DNA from: an uncultured Bacilli bacterium
Lineage (GTDB): Bacteria; Bacillota_I; Bacilli_A; RF39; UBA660
Direction: 5' to 3'
DNA length: 62,674 bases
NCBI GenBank assembly: GCA_949025205.1
Contig: CARMXJ010000003.1
Location: 1 to 62,674 of the forward strand
This document shows positions 16,387 through 23,859 of this stretch, piece after piece. A program made the position numbers and the translations under genes. A model generated the notes under the pieces. It searched no databases, was not told the DNA's origin, and worked only from the letters and a program-made list of their open reading frames with translations. Position 1 is the first letter of the stretch. Each line of letters starts with the position of its first letter.

Positions 16387-16749
16387 TTATTCTTTTTTAG
16401 TGTTAATCCCAAGCATAGCCCCGAGAACAGAAGTAGCTAGTAAAATAAGATAATACAAAAGACTTCCAACCCGAAATTGAAAGACAGTAAAAATAATATT
16501 GAGAAGAAAAAGAACCAAAACAAAAAGTCCCCCCGTTTTTAAACCCGCCATAAATCCTTTTGCTTCCGTTTTTTTACCAGCAAGAAAACCAAAAACAAAA
16601 AATACAAGAAGCAAATAGGCAATACTTAAAATGCGTACAACTTTACTAGAAACTAAAAAATAATAGAGTACACTCGCTACAATACTTCCACCTACTAAAA
16701 AGCCCAAGAATTTTAAAAGTAAAATCCCATATTCTTTTATATATTTCAT
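16387..16749 (-). CDS. TIGR04086/YrzE-family small membrane protein
   Basis: 120 aa with four predicted membrane helices (about residues 8-32, 38-58, 70-90, 93-113). The layout and the KGFMAGLKTG stretch between helices 2 and 3 match the TIGR04086 (YrzE) family. In Bacillus yrzE lies in the same neighbourhood (tgt, yajC, yrzE, yrbG, spoVB), which supports the call, though here the gene is on the opposite strand. AGGTGA precedes the start at 16749. Function of the family is unknown. Confidence 0.7.
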   Translation of the reverse strand: MKYIKEYGILLLKFLGFLVGGSIVASVLYYFLVSSKVVRILSIAYLLLVFFVFGFLAGKKTEAKGFMAGLKTGGLFVLVLFLLNIIFTVFQFRVGSLLYYLILLATSVLGAMLGINTKKE

Positions 16750-16826
16750 AAAATCACCTATAAAACTATATGTCTTTGATTAAAAACTTATGAAACAAAC
16801 CATAATAAAGTTGGAAGGTGAAAAAC

Positions 16827-17471
16827 ATGGAACTATTAACGATTGTTTTAAGAACAACATTTTTTTATTTCTTTATTGTACTAGCATACCGAATTATGGG
16901 AAAACGTGAAATAGGACAGTTAGGAATCATTGATTTAATTGTCTCCATTTTGATTGCAGAACTGGTTGCGATTAGTATTGAAAACATAAACGATTCGATA
17001 TTCTTTACCATAATCCCGATTATTTTATTAGTGGTATTAGAGTTATCTTTGGCATTTATAAGCATTAAGTCTAGAACTTTTAGAACGCTGTTTGGAGGCA
17101 AACCCTCTTTAATCATCGTAAATGGCAATGTAAATTACAAAGAAATGGTACGTCAACGCTACAGTATGGACGACTTACTTCTAAGTTTACGTCAAAACTC
17201 CATTAAAAGCATTGATGAAATAGAATATGCTTTTCTAGAACCAAACGGAAAATTATCTATTTTTAAATACAATGTATTTCATAAAAGAAGCAACTATCCG
17301 ATGCCGATTATCTTAGATGGTGAAATCCAAGAAAAAGCCTTAAACTTCATAAAAAAAGACAAACATTGGTTGGAAGAAGAATTAGGAAAAAAACATCTAA
17401 AAGTAGAAGATGTCTTCTATGCTTTTCATAAAAAAAGTAAAATTTTCTTAATTAAAAAAAGTAATTTATAA
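16827..17471 (+). CDS. DUF421 membrane protein (YrbG/YetF type)
   Basis: 214 aa from ATG 16827 (GGAAGGTG at 16813-16820 rules out the GTG at 16818). Three N-terminal membrane helices, with the family signature YRIMGKREIGQLGIIDLIV between helices 1 and 2, then a cytoplasmic domain containing LFGGKPSLIIVNGNVNYK and the RYSMDDLLLSLRQ stretch. DUF421 proteins of the YetF type are linked to spore or envelope functions in Bacillus. The place next to TIGR04086 and the SpoVB-like gene mirrors yrbG. Confidence 0.85.
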   Translation: MELLTIVLRTTFFYFFIVLAYRIMGKREIGQLGIIDLIVSILIAELVAISIENINDSIFFTIIPIILLVVLELSLAFISIKSRTFRTLFGGKPSLIIVNGNVNYKEMVRQRYSMDDLLLSLRQNSIKSIDEIEYAFLEPNGKLSIFKYNVFHKRSNYPMPIILDGEIQEKALNFIKKDKHWLEEELGKKHLKVEDVFYAFHKKSKIFLIKKSNL

Positions 17472-17486
17472 TTTCAAAAAAACTTA

Positions 17487-17495
17487 TGTTATAAT
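17487..17495 (+). promoter_or_regulatory. Extended -10 promoter
   Basis: TG-T-TATAAT at 17487-17495, 20 bases before ATG 17516; GGTGA at 17506-17510 is the ribosome site. Confidence 0.65.
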
Positions 17496-17515
17496 GAAGC
17501 AAGATGGTGATTAAA

Positions 17516-17929
17516 ATGGATAGGCTAAGTAAAAAAAGAAAAATACAAAAAACAGGGATTATAATAGGATTTTCAAGCTTGATTCTATTTGTTTTCTTAT
17601 TATTATTGCTTCATCTTAATGGGGTGCGAAATAAATATATATTTGCCTACCAAAAAGATGAAAATTTTACACTTACAACAAAAGAACAAAAAACCTGCCA
17701 AAGCAAAAAATACACTTTATGGGAAGAAGACCGTTACCACTATTACGGATACTGTATTTCAAATATATATGTTTCCAAAAAAGGAAGCACCATTACTTTA
17801 CAAGAAGCCTTAAAAAAGAAATATATAAACTTAGAAGATATATTAAAAAAAGAAGAAAAAGCTTTTAATATAACGCTTATACCGACATACCAAGAAAATA
17901 TTGAAATAATATTTAGTCCTAAAGACTAA
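17516..17929 (+). CDS. Small membrane-anchored protein, unknown
   Basis: 137 aa. A basic N terminus (MDRLSKKRKIQK) is followed by one strong membrane helix (about residues 14-36) and an outside domain with two Cys (KTCQSKK and YGYCISN) that could form a disulfide. ATG 17516 fits GGTGA better than ATG 17504. No family recognised. It has its own promoter and is followed directly by the left end of an IS200-type element. Confidence 0.6.
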   Translation: MDRLSKKRKIQKTGIIIGFSSLILFVFLLLLLHLNGVRNKYIFAYQKDENFTLTTKEQKTCQSKKYTLWEEDRYHYYGYCISNIYVSKKGSTITLQEALKKKYINLEDILKKEEKAFNITLIPTYQENIEIIFSPKD

Positions 17930-18024
17930 TATTTTTTAATCGCCTTTAGGGTGTGGTTTGCAAAGAGCAAACCATCAAAAAATCCACTAGCTAAGCTAGT
18001 GGAAGTTAAAGGGCTTAAAGCAAA

Positions 18025-18093
18025 ATGACATCTCTCATGCTATAATATGTGGCTGTTCAGGCCTAATATTAAGCATGAAAGGAGAGATGTCAT
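18025..18093 (+). promoter_or_regulatory. Promoter and RBS-sequestering inverted repeat of tnpA
   Basis: ATGACATCTCTC (18025-18036) is perfectly complementary to GAGAGATGTCAT (18082-18093), which holds most of the ribosome site and the AT of the start codon. The element's own -10 (TG-C-TATAAT, 18038-18046) lies between the arms. Transcripts from it lack the left arm; read-through from outside includes it and would hide the ribosome site. Confidence 0.75.
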
Positions 18094-18547
18094 GGCTAAA
18101 AGTTTAGCACACACAAAATATATGTGCAAGTATCATATAGTATTTATCCCAAAGTATCGAAGAAAGGTAATATATAATAAACTAAGAAAAGATATACAAG
18201 GCTATATAAAAGATTTATGCAAATGGAAAGGTGTAGAGATAATAGAAGGACACATGATGTCAGACCATGTACATCTATTGTTAGAAATACCGCCAAAAAT
18301 GAGTGTATCGTATTTTATGGGATATCTAAAAGGAAAGAGTAGCCTAATGATTTTTGAGAAACATACAAATTTAAAATATAAGTTTGGAAATAGGAATTTT
18401 TGGGCAACAGGATATTATGTAAGTACAGTAGGGTTAAATGAAGCGACGATACGAAAATATATAAGAGAACAAGAAAATGAAGATATAATGGAAGACAAAC
18501 TATCAAAGAAAGAATACATAAACCCTTTCAAGGGTAAATTAAAGTAG
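18092..18547 (+). CDS. tnpA: IS200-type Y1 transposase TnpA
   Basis: 151 aa, the normal size. HUH single-strand transposase: the metal-binding HVH is in MMSDHVHLLLEIPP (about residue 62), and the catalytic Tyr is in the ATGYYVSTVG region (about residue 110). Start ATG 18092 follows AAAGGAG at 18078-18084; the upstream ATG 18047 is in frame but has no ribosome site and lies at the promoter's expected transcript start. The gene looks intact, so the element may be active. Translation is likely restrained by the inverted repeat described separately. Confidence 0.93.
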   Translation: MAKSLAHTKYMCKYHIVFIPKYRRKVIYNKLRKDIQGYIKDLCKWKGVEIIEGHMMSDHVHLLLEIPPKMSVSYFMGYLKGKSSLMIFEKHTNLKYKFGNRNFWATGYYVSTVGLNEATIRKYIREQENEDIMEDKLSKKEYINPFKGKLK

Positions 18548-18730
18548 TCATTGCATAAGGCTTGAACAAAGAGAAAGCAAGCCTTCATTTGCGGGCTTGC
18601 AGATATTTCGGCCTTATAGGCCATGTGAAATCCACCCGTTTTACGGGTGGTTATTTAATTTTACAATTTTTTCTTTATTTTTAAAACAATCTTTGTTAAG
18701 ATAGCAAAAAAGAAAAGAGGAAAGAAAAAT

Positions 18731-19411
18731 ATGTCCAAAAGCTTAAATGAATTGTTGATGCTAATAGATGCTTATCAAGAATTTGAAAATCTTGCAAAGG
18801 TTTCTAAAAGAAAGGCAAGAAAGAGCTATTACTTAGTCTTGCAAACACAAACTTTAGAACTAATATCTACTGCTGCAAGTATAATAGGAATTTCTATAAA
18901 AGACCCTAAAGAATTTCAGAAGCAAATAAACATTTATTTTGAAAAAAGAAAAAACAAAACAAAAAGATTTCCAATAGAAGACTTAATTATGGATGAAAAT
19001 ATGGATGAAAAACCAATAGAAAAAATAATTCTGTCTTGCCAAGATTTTGATAACTTGCCTTACGAAAATAAAAAAAGAAAAAATTACTTTACGTGTGTAG
19101 CTAAAACGCCATTATACAAAAGCATAACAGGACAAGTAACAGAAGACAAAAAAGAAGAATTAGAAGAAAATTTAGAAGAGTCTATCCATTTTGAAAATAT
19201 TGGAAAAAATATATACGAAATAACAAATACTACGGATGATTGGAAAAACAAACTAGAAGAATTAAGAAAAGAAGGAAGAATAACAGAAGAAGAATATAAA
19301 AAATACATGATGCAAATAGATTATTTAACAAGTTACTATTTCAGTCTTATAAATGGAGAACAAGGAAAATTTGAAGAAGAAATAAAAAGAGAAATTAGAA
19401 AAAAGAAATAG
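18731..19411 (+). CDS. Hypothetical protein, 226 aa
   Basis: Unrecognised. The protein is highly charged (Lys/Glu) and predicted helical, with no membrane segment. The C-terminal half contains a coiled-coil-like stretch (DDWKNKLEELRKEGRITEEEY), whose 'L-K-x-L-x-x-x-G-x-I-T-x-E-E-(Y/F)' wording resembles the SHOCT/short helical motif found at the ends of many bacterial proteins. GAGGAAAG precedes ATG 18731, and a TG-T-TAAGAT -10-like element lies about 30 bases upstream. It ends 3 bases from the convergent SpoVB-like gene. Confidence 0.6.
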   Translation: MSKSLNELLMLIDAYQEFENLAKVSKRKARKSYYLVLQTQTLELISTAASIIGISIKDPKEFQKQINIYFEKRKNKTKRFPIEDLIMDENMDEKPIEKIILSCQDFDNLPYENKKRKNYFTCVAKTPLYKSITGQVTEDKKEELEENLEESIHFENIGKNIYEITNTTDDWKNKLEELRKEGRITEEEYKKYMMQIDYLTSYYFSLINGEQGKFEEEIKREIRKKK

Positions 19412-19414
19412 AAT

Positions 19415-20716
19415 TTATAAAGAAAAAGTATGCAGTACTTTTTTTATTTTGTAAAGATTTGTCCCAACAACAAAAATAATGTTTACAATCTCAGAAATAA
19501 TAAGCCCATAAATACCAATATGGAAAAAAGAAAAAAGAGCCAAAACAATGTTTTTAATAATAACCCCAATAAAAGTAATCTTCATAGTATATTTAGCAAG
19601 TCCAAGTCCTTGCAAAGTACTGATGAGAGGAGTTTCCAAATAAAAGAGAACAAAAAAAGGGAATAAAGCTTTAATATAATCTGCACCACTCGTAGTATGG
19701 TACAGTATCCATAATAACTTTTCTCGGCATAAAAAAATAGGAAGGGTAAACAAAACACCTAACAAAAAAGAAAAAACAAAAGCTTGCTTAAACCGACGTT
19801 TTACCATATCTAGATTTCTTTTTTGATAAAACTTACTAATTTCTGGAATTAAAGAATTGGAAATCGCACCGACAAAAAAAGAAGGCATGGTAAGTAGGGC
19901 AATCGAATAAGCGTTATATGCTCCATATTCCATCAAAATAAATTCACTCGAGTAGCCGACATAAAGTAAGATATTGGTAAGTAAAATCGGTTCAAAGAAA
20001 AAGCCAATATTTCCAATAAACCGGGAAGAAACAGTAGGAATACTGACTCCTAAAACTTCTCGAATCGTTTTAATATCGGGTTTTATATCCTTTTTTGTAA
20101 TAACCACTCGTTTGGGGAGAAAAAACAAAAAAACAACAACCGAAAAAAGTTCAGAAACGATATTAAACAAAATAAAAGCCGTAACACCAAATAGTACCCC
20201 TTTTTTCATAAAGTGAGGCAAAAAAAGAACAATTAACACCAACCGAATCACTTGTTCTAATGCATTAGATAAAGCATAAGGAAAACTTCTTTGCTTTCCA
20301 AAAAAATAACCCTTTACAATCGAAGAAATACTAATAAATGGTAAAGTAATTGTGCAAGCAAGAAGGAGTATCGTAACACTTTCGTTTTTTAACAAATGAA
20401 CAGCAATAAAATGGCTCGAAAAAAACATAATCCCGATAAGGAAAATATTTACAAGCATAATAACGACCACCGAAGAACAAATAATTTTAATACTTCTTAC
20501 TCGCTCTTCAGCTACCAACTTAGAAATGGCAAGAGGAAGGGCAAGAGTGGCAATCGTAATCAAAAGAGAATAGGTAGGCATTACCAAAGAATGTAAACTA
20601 ACTCCCTCCTCTAAAATAATTCTGGTATATACAATTTTAATAATAAAACCAAGGAGTTTAGTAACAAAACCACCTAAAATAAGGACTAAAGTAGACGTAA
20701 TAAATTTATTTTTCAT
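19415..20716 (-). CDS. SpoVB/MurJ-type flippase (MVF/MATE-like)
   Basis: 433 aa from the start at 20716, where AGGTGAGG is correctly spaced; the open frame extends further up but without a ribosome site. About 12-14 membrane helices, beginning KNKFITSTLVLILGGFVTKL, the N-terminal pattern of polysaccharide flippases of the SpoVB group, with TLALPLAISKLVAEE and SSIVKGYFFGKQR as conserved loops. Such proteins flip lipid-linked sugars, such as lipid II, or act in sporulation. Its position beside the ComN-like gene reproduces the Bacillus comN-spoVB pair, although the two are divergent here. Confidence 0.85.
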   Translation of the reverse strand: MKNKFITSTLVLILGGFVTKLLGFIIKIVYTRIILEEGVSLHSLVMPTYSLLITIATLALPLAISKLVAEERVRSIKIICSSVVVIMLVNIFLIGIMFFSSHFIAVHLLKNESVTILLLACTITLPFISISSIVKGYFFGKQRSFPYALSNALEQVIRLVLIVLFLPHFMKKGVLFGVTAFILFNIVSELFSVVVFLFFLPKRVVITKKDIKPDIKTIREVLGVSIPTVSSRFIGNIGFFFEPILLTNILLYVGYSSEFILMEYGAYNAYSIALLTMPSFFVGAISNSLIPEISKFYQKRNLDMVKRRFKQAFVFSFLLGVLFTLPIFLCREKLLWILYHTTSGADYIKALFPFFVLFYLETPLISTLQGLGLAKYTMKITFIGVIIKNIVLALFSFFHIGIYGLIISEIVNIIFVVGTNLYKIKKVLHTFSL

Positions 20717-20781
20717 ATTCCTCACCTTTAAAAATAACAAAATATGCTTTATAATAAATATATGAATAGTGGAGGAAAAAT

Positions 20782-21030
20782 ATGGAAAAAGAAAACAAAA
20801 ACCCAATGATTGATTTATATAAAAGAGTCCTTCCAGCTCTCCGCTCGAAGAAAAAAGAACTCCATTTAAAAAGAATACCATCTGCAACAGAAAAAAACAT
20901 ATGGGATTGCCTGCGTAAAACGAGATGGAACAAAATGGGAGATTTAACACTATTTGATATTGTAGATGATATTTTAAAATTAAAAGAAGAAGATTTCCTG
21001 CTTTTTTTAAACAAAGAAGAAAGAAGATAA
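20782..21030 (+). CDS. ComN-like post-transcriptional regulator
   Basis: 82 aa. It matches the small 'post-transcriptional regulator' family of B. subtilis ComN (YrzD): LPALRSKKKELHLKRI, then IWDCLRKTRWNK and a C-terminal LFDIVDDILKLKEEDF. In Bacillus ComN affects comE mRNA localisation and lies next to spoVB, as here. GGAGGAAAA precedes ATG 20782. It is 4 bases upstream of rel and so probably cotranscribed. In Bacillus secDF, recJ and apt lie between comN and relA; these are missing. Confidence 0.72.
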   Translation: MEKENKNPMIDLYKRVLPALRSKKKELHLKRIPSATEKNIWDCLRKTRWNKMGDLTLFDIVDDILKLKEEDFLLFLNKEERR

Positions 21031-21034
21031 ATTA

Positions 21035-23170
21035 ATGAACCAATTAGAAATGTTAAAAGAAATAAGTAAAAATTTTACTGAAGAAGAAAAAAAAGAAATT
21101 AAAAAAGCCTACGAATTTGCTAGGGAAAAACATAAAGGAAGAGTTAGACTAACTAACGAAGATTACATCATGCATCCTTTAAATGTTGCCCTTATTCTTA
21201 GCGATTTAAACGTAGACAAAACAACTATTATGGGAGCACTTCTTCATGAAACAATAAACAACGGAGAAACATTAGAAAGCGAATTAGAAGAAAACTTTGG
21301 AACAGAAATCGCTCATATCGTAAAAAGCATTAGTACGATTAACAAGTTAGAACTTCCCGATAATAAAGAATCTTCCGCAATTTATTTGAGAAAAGTCTTA
21401 GTAGGTCTTGCCGAAGATGTTCGTGTACTCTTTATAAAACTAGCCGACCGCTTACACAATATGCGTACCATTTGGGCGGTAAACCCAGCAAAACAAAAGA
21501 GAAAAGCCAATGAAACCATGACCGTTTTAATTCCGATTGCCCACCGTCTAGGAATCTATTCCATCAAAAGTGAACTAGAAGACCTTTGTCTAAAATACAC
21601 AAAACCAGAAGTATACGAAGACATTTTAAAACAATTAGATGCATCAGTAGAAGAACTAGAAGATGTTTTAGAAGCTATGCAAGACAGTATATCTGAAATA
21701 TTAATAGAACATGGTTTAAAATTTCATATCAAAAGCCGTGTAAAAAGTGTATACAGTATCTATAAAAAATTATCAAAAGGCAAAAAATGGAGCGAAATTT
21801 ACGATATTCTGGCTTTACGCCTTATCATGGAAAAAGAAAGTGACTGTTATTTAGCCATTGGTTTAATTCACTCTAAATTCCATCCACTTCCCAAAAGATT
21901 TAAAGACTATATCGCCATGCCAAAAGAAAACATGTACCAATCATTACATACTGGTGTATTTGGTATTGATGGGAATATCTTTGAAGTACAAGTAAGAACC
22001 CATGAAATGGATGAAATCGCAGAAAAAGGAATTGCATCTCACTGGTCATACAAAGAAAAAGGAACCAAAAAAATTCAAAGTATGATGGAACAAAAACTAG
22101 AAATATTTAGAAATATCATTGAAACCTATAAAGAAAGTGAAAGTGCTCTTGATTTTGCAGCCAATGTAAATGATGATATTTTAGGAGATTTAATTTATGT
22201 ATTTACGCCGAAAGGTGATGTTGTAGAACTTCCAAAAGATGCAACTCCAATCGATTTTGCTTACCGTATCCATTCTAAAGTTGGGGACACAACTATTGGA
22301 GCCATTGTAAACGAAGAAATTGTCCCACTTTCTTACAAACTCCAAGATGGCGATGTTATAAAAATCAATACCAACAAAAATTCAACCCCATCAGAAGAAT
22401 GGCTAAATTTCGTAAAAACAACCGGAGCAAAAAGCAAAATAAAAGCATATTTCAACAAACAAGACCGTGCTGACTACATTGAAAATGGAAAAAGTATTCT
22501 AGAAAAAGAATTACGAAAACAAAAATTAAGCTTTGCAGAAATCTTTTCTCCAGAAAAAATAGAAAAAATATGCAACGATTTAAAGCTAAACGACTTAGAA
22601 GAGATATACCTAGCCATTGGTTCATTTAGATATACTGCTGGATTCATTATAAAGCTAACAACCGAAGAAAAACACGATGTTACAGATGCCTTAATTGAAA
22701 AAGTAAGAAACAAAAACAAAATAATTCCATCCCTAAACAACAAAAACGACATCATAGTAGGAGAACATAATGATATATTAGTCACTTTAGCCAAATGCTG
22801 TAAGCCTGTAAAAGGAGATAATATCATCGGCTATATCACCAAAGGGGAAGGAATAACGGTCCACAAAACAGACTGTCCAAACATAAAAGACAAAGAAGAG
22901 CGATTAATTGAAGTTACTTGGAGTGAAAATGCAGACAATGACTACTACACAGACATCTATATCGAAGCATTAAACGATAAAAATTATGTAACAGACATCA
23001 TTAATAAAGCAAGTACCAAAAACATTAGTGTTGTATCTCTAACAACAAATGAATTTGCAGAGTATACCACCTACAATTTAACAATCAAAGTAAAAAATGC
23101 CACAGAATTAAATGATTTCTTGAACAGTTTGTATAGCCTTTCCTTTATCAAGAAAGCAGGAAAAAAATAA
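21035..23170 (+). CDS. rel: RelA/SpoT (p)ppGpp synthetase with a degenerate hydrolase site
   Basis: 711 aa. All long-RSH domains are present: HD hydrolase domain (about residues 20-175), synthetase (about 215-330, with RFKDYIAMPK, YQSLHT and EVQVRT), TGS (about 385-445), helical/zinc-finger part and C-terminal ACT. The synthetase is of the RxKD type seen in bifunctional Rel. The HD site is not normal: the consensus HDVVEDT reads H71-E-T-I-N-N-G, so the metal-binding Asp is Glu and the catalytic Glu-Asp pair is Asn-Asn; the usual SGEPYxxHP is TNEDYIMHP. The last conserved LADRLHN remains. I infer active synthesis but weak or no (p)ppGpp hydrolysis. Its last base overlaps the dtd start. Confidence 0.92.
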   Translation: MNQLEMLKEISKNFTEEEKKEIKKAYEFAREKHKGRVRLTNEDYIMHPLNVALILSDLNVDKTTIMGALLHETINNGETLESELEENFGTEIAHIVKSISTINKLELPDNKESSAIYLRKVLVGLAEDVRVLFIKLADRLHNMRTIWAVNPAKQKRKANETMTVLIPIAHRLGIYSIKSELEDLCLKYTKPEVYEDILKQLDASVEELEDVLEAMQDSISEILIEHGLKFHIKSRVKSVYSIYKKLSKGKKWSEIYDILALRLIMEKESDCYLAIGLIHSKFHPLPKRFKDYIAMPKENMYQSLHTGVFGIDGNIFEVQVRTHEMDEIAEKGIASHWSYKEKGTKKIQSMMEQKLEIFRNIIETYKESESALDFAANVNDDILGDLIYVFTPKGDVVELPKDATPIDFAYRIHSKVGDTTIGAIVNEEIVPLSYKLQDGDVIKINTNKNSTPSEEWLNFVKTTGAKSKIKAYFNKQDRADYIENGKSILEKELRKQKLSFAEIFSPEKIEKICNDLKLNDLEEIYLAIGSFRYTAGFIIKLTTEEKHDVTDALIEKVRNKNKIIPSLNNKNDIIVGEHNDILVTLAKCCKPVKGDNIIGYITKGEGITVHKTDCPNIKDKEERLIEVTWSENADNDYYTDIYIEALNDKNYVTDIINKASTKNISVVSLTTNEFAEYTTYNLTIKVKNATELNDFLNSLYSLSFIKKAGKK

Positions 23171-23634
23171 TGCGTGTTGTAATACAAAGAGTAAAAAAAG
23201 CAAGTGTCGCCATAGAAAACAAAGTGGTTGGCAAAATAGACAATGGATTATGCATCCTAGTTGGATTTACGGATAAAGATAACGAAAGTGATATTGACTA
23301 TCTCGTAAAAAAGATAATAAATCTACGTATATTTAATGATGAACAAGGGATTATGAATAAAAGCATTTTGGATGCAAAAGGAAGTATTTTATCCATCAGT
23401 CAATTTACCCTTTATGCAGACACAAAAAAAGGCAATCGTCCTTCCTATATAAAAGCCATGAAAGGAGAAAGTGCCACCTTACTTTATGATGTATTTAATC
23501 AAAAACTAAAAGAATATGTAGAAGTACAAACAGGTATTTTTGGGGCTGATATGCTTGTATCCATAGAAAATGATGGCCCTGTTACCATAATAATAGATTC
23601 AAAAGGAGAAGGGACACAAAAATGCTATGAATAA
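23170..23634 (+). CDS. dtd: D-aminoacyl-tRNA deacylase
   Basis: 154 aa, complete. It removes D-amino acids mischarged on tRNA. Both family signatures are clear: SQFTLYAD (catalytic Thr) near residue 77 and the NDGPVT variant of the Gly-cisPro motif near the C terminus; RPSYIKAM is also conserved. It shares TAATG with rel, giving tight coupling, the same order as in Bacillus (relA-dtd). Confidence 0.95.
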   Translation: MRVVIQRVKKASVAIENKVVGKIDNGLCILVGFTDKDNESDIDYLVKKIINLRIFNDEQGIMNKSILDAKGSILSISQFTLYADTKKGNRPSYIKAMKGESATLLYDVFNQKLKEYVEVQTGIFGADMLVSIENDGPVTIIIDSKGEGTQKCYE

Positions 23635-23635
23635 T

Positions 23636-23859
23636 CTCTAAAATAGATAATTATGATAGTAGTCTTTACCATGAAAATTCCTCTTATATCTACACATGTT
23701 ACAAAGAAGGAAAAGTAAATTTCCTAAGTATGCAACAACTCAAGAAAAAGAAGAACTTGCGTTATCTAGAAGAAGATATTAACTCAAAAATAAGATTGCT
23801 AAAAACTAGCACTCTTTTTTTTGACTGTGCTATAATACTAATAAAGGTTGTGATGTATA
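23636..23859 (+). other. Possible decayed small ORF plus murE promoter region
   Basis: From 23640 to about 23785 the frame starting ISKIDNYDSSLYHENSSYIYT-like reads like coding sequence, but it lacks a start: ATG 23621 is cut off by TGA in the same frame and ATG 23627 is in another frame. One inserted or lost base near 23635 would join ATG 23627 to it. It may be a remnant of a small gene. A 5-bp hairpin TGCTA/TAGCA with a T run (about 23797-23820) could be a weak terminator. Confidence 0.35.
23828..23836 (+). promoter_or_regulatory. Extended -10 promoter of murE
   Basis: TG-C-TATAAT at 23828-23836, 24 bases upstream of ATG 23860. Confidence 0.65.

Larger units (their letters stand above)
17940..18660 (+). 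mobile_element. IS200/IS605-family insertion sequence (IS200 type, tnpA only)
   Basis: A Y1 HUH transposase gene is flanked by non-coding ends rich in hairpins, as in IS200. Left end: TGGTTTGC (17954-17961) with GCAAACCA (17967-17974), and CCACTAGCT (17984-17992) with AGCTAGTGG (17994-18002). Right end: GGCCTTATAGGCC (18610-18622) and CCACCCGT (18632-18639) with ACGGGTGG (18643-18650). No terminal inverted repeats or target duplication are expected for this family. The exact ends are uncertain by about 15 bases. It sits between two genes and does not disrupt either. No TnpB/IscB gene is present. Confidence 0.88.

Noticed and set aside
17940..18660. TnpB/IscB or omega-RNA in the IS200 element
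   Set aside because: Only tnpA is present; the 3' region has no ORF and only the right-end hairpins.
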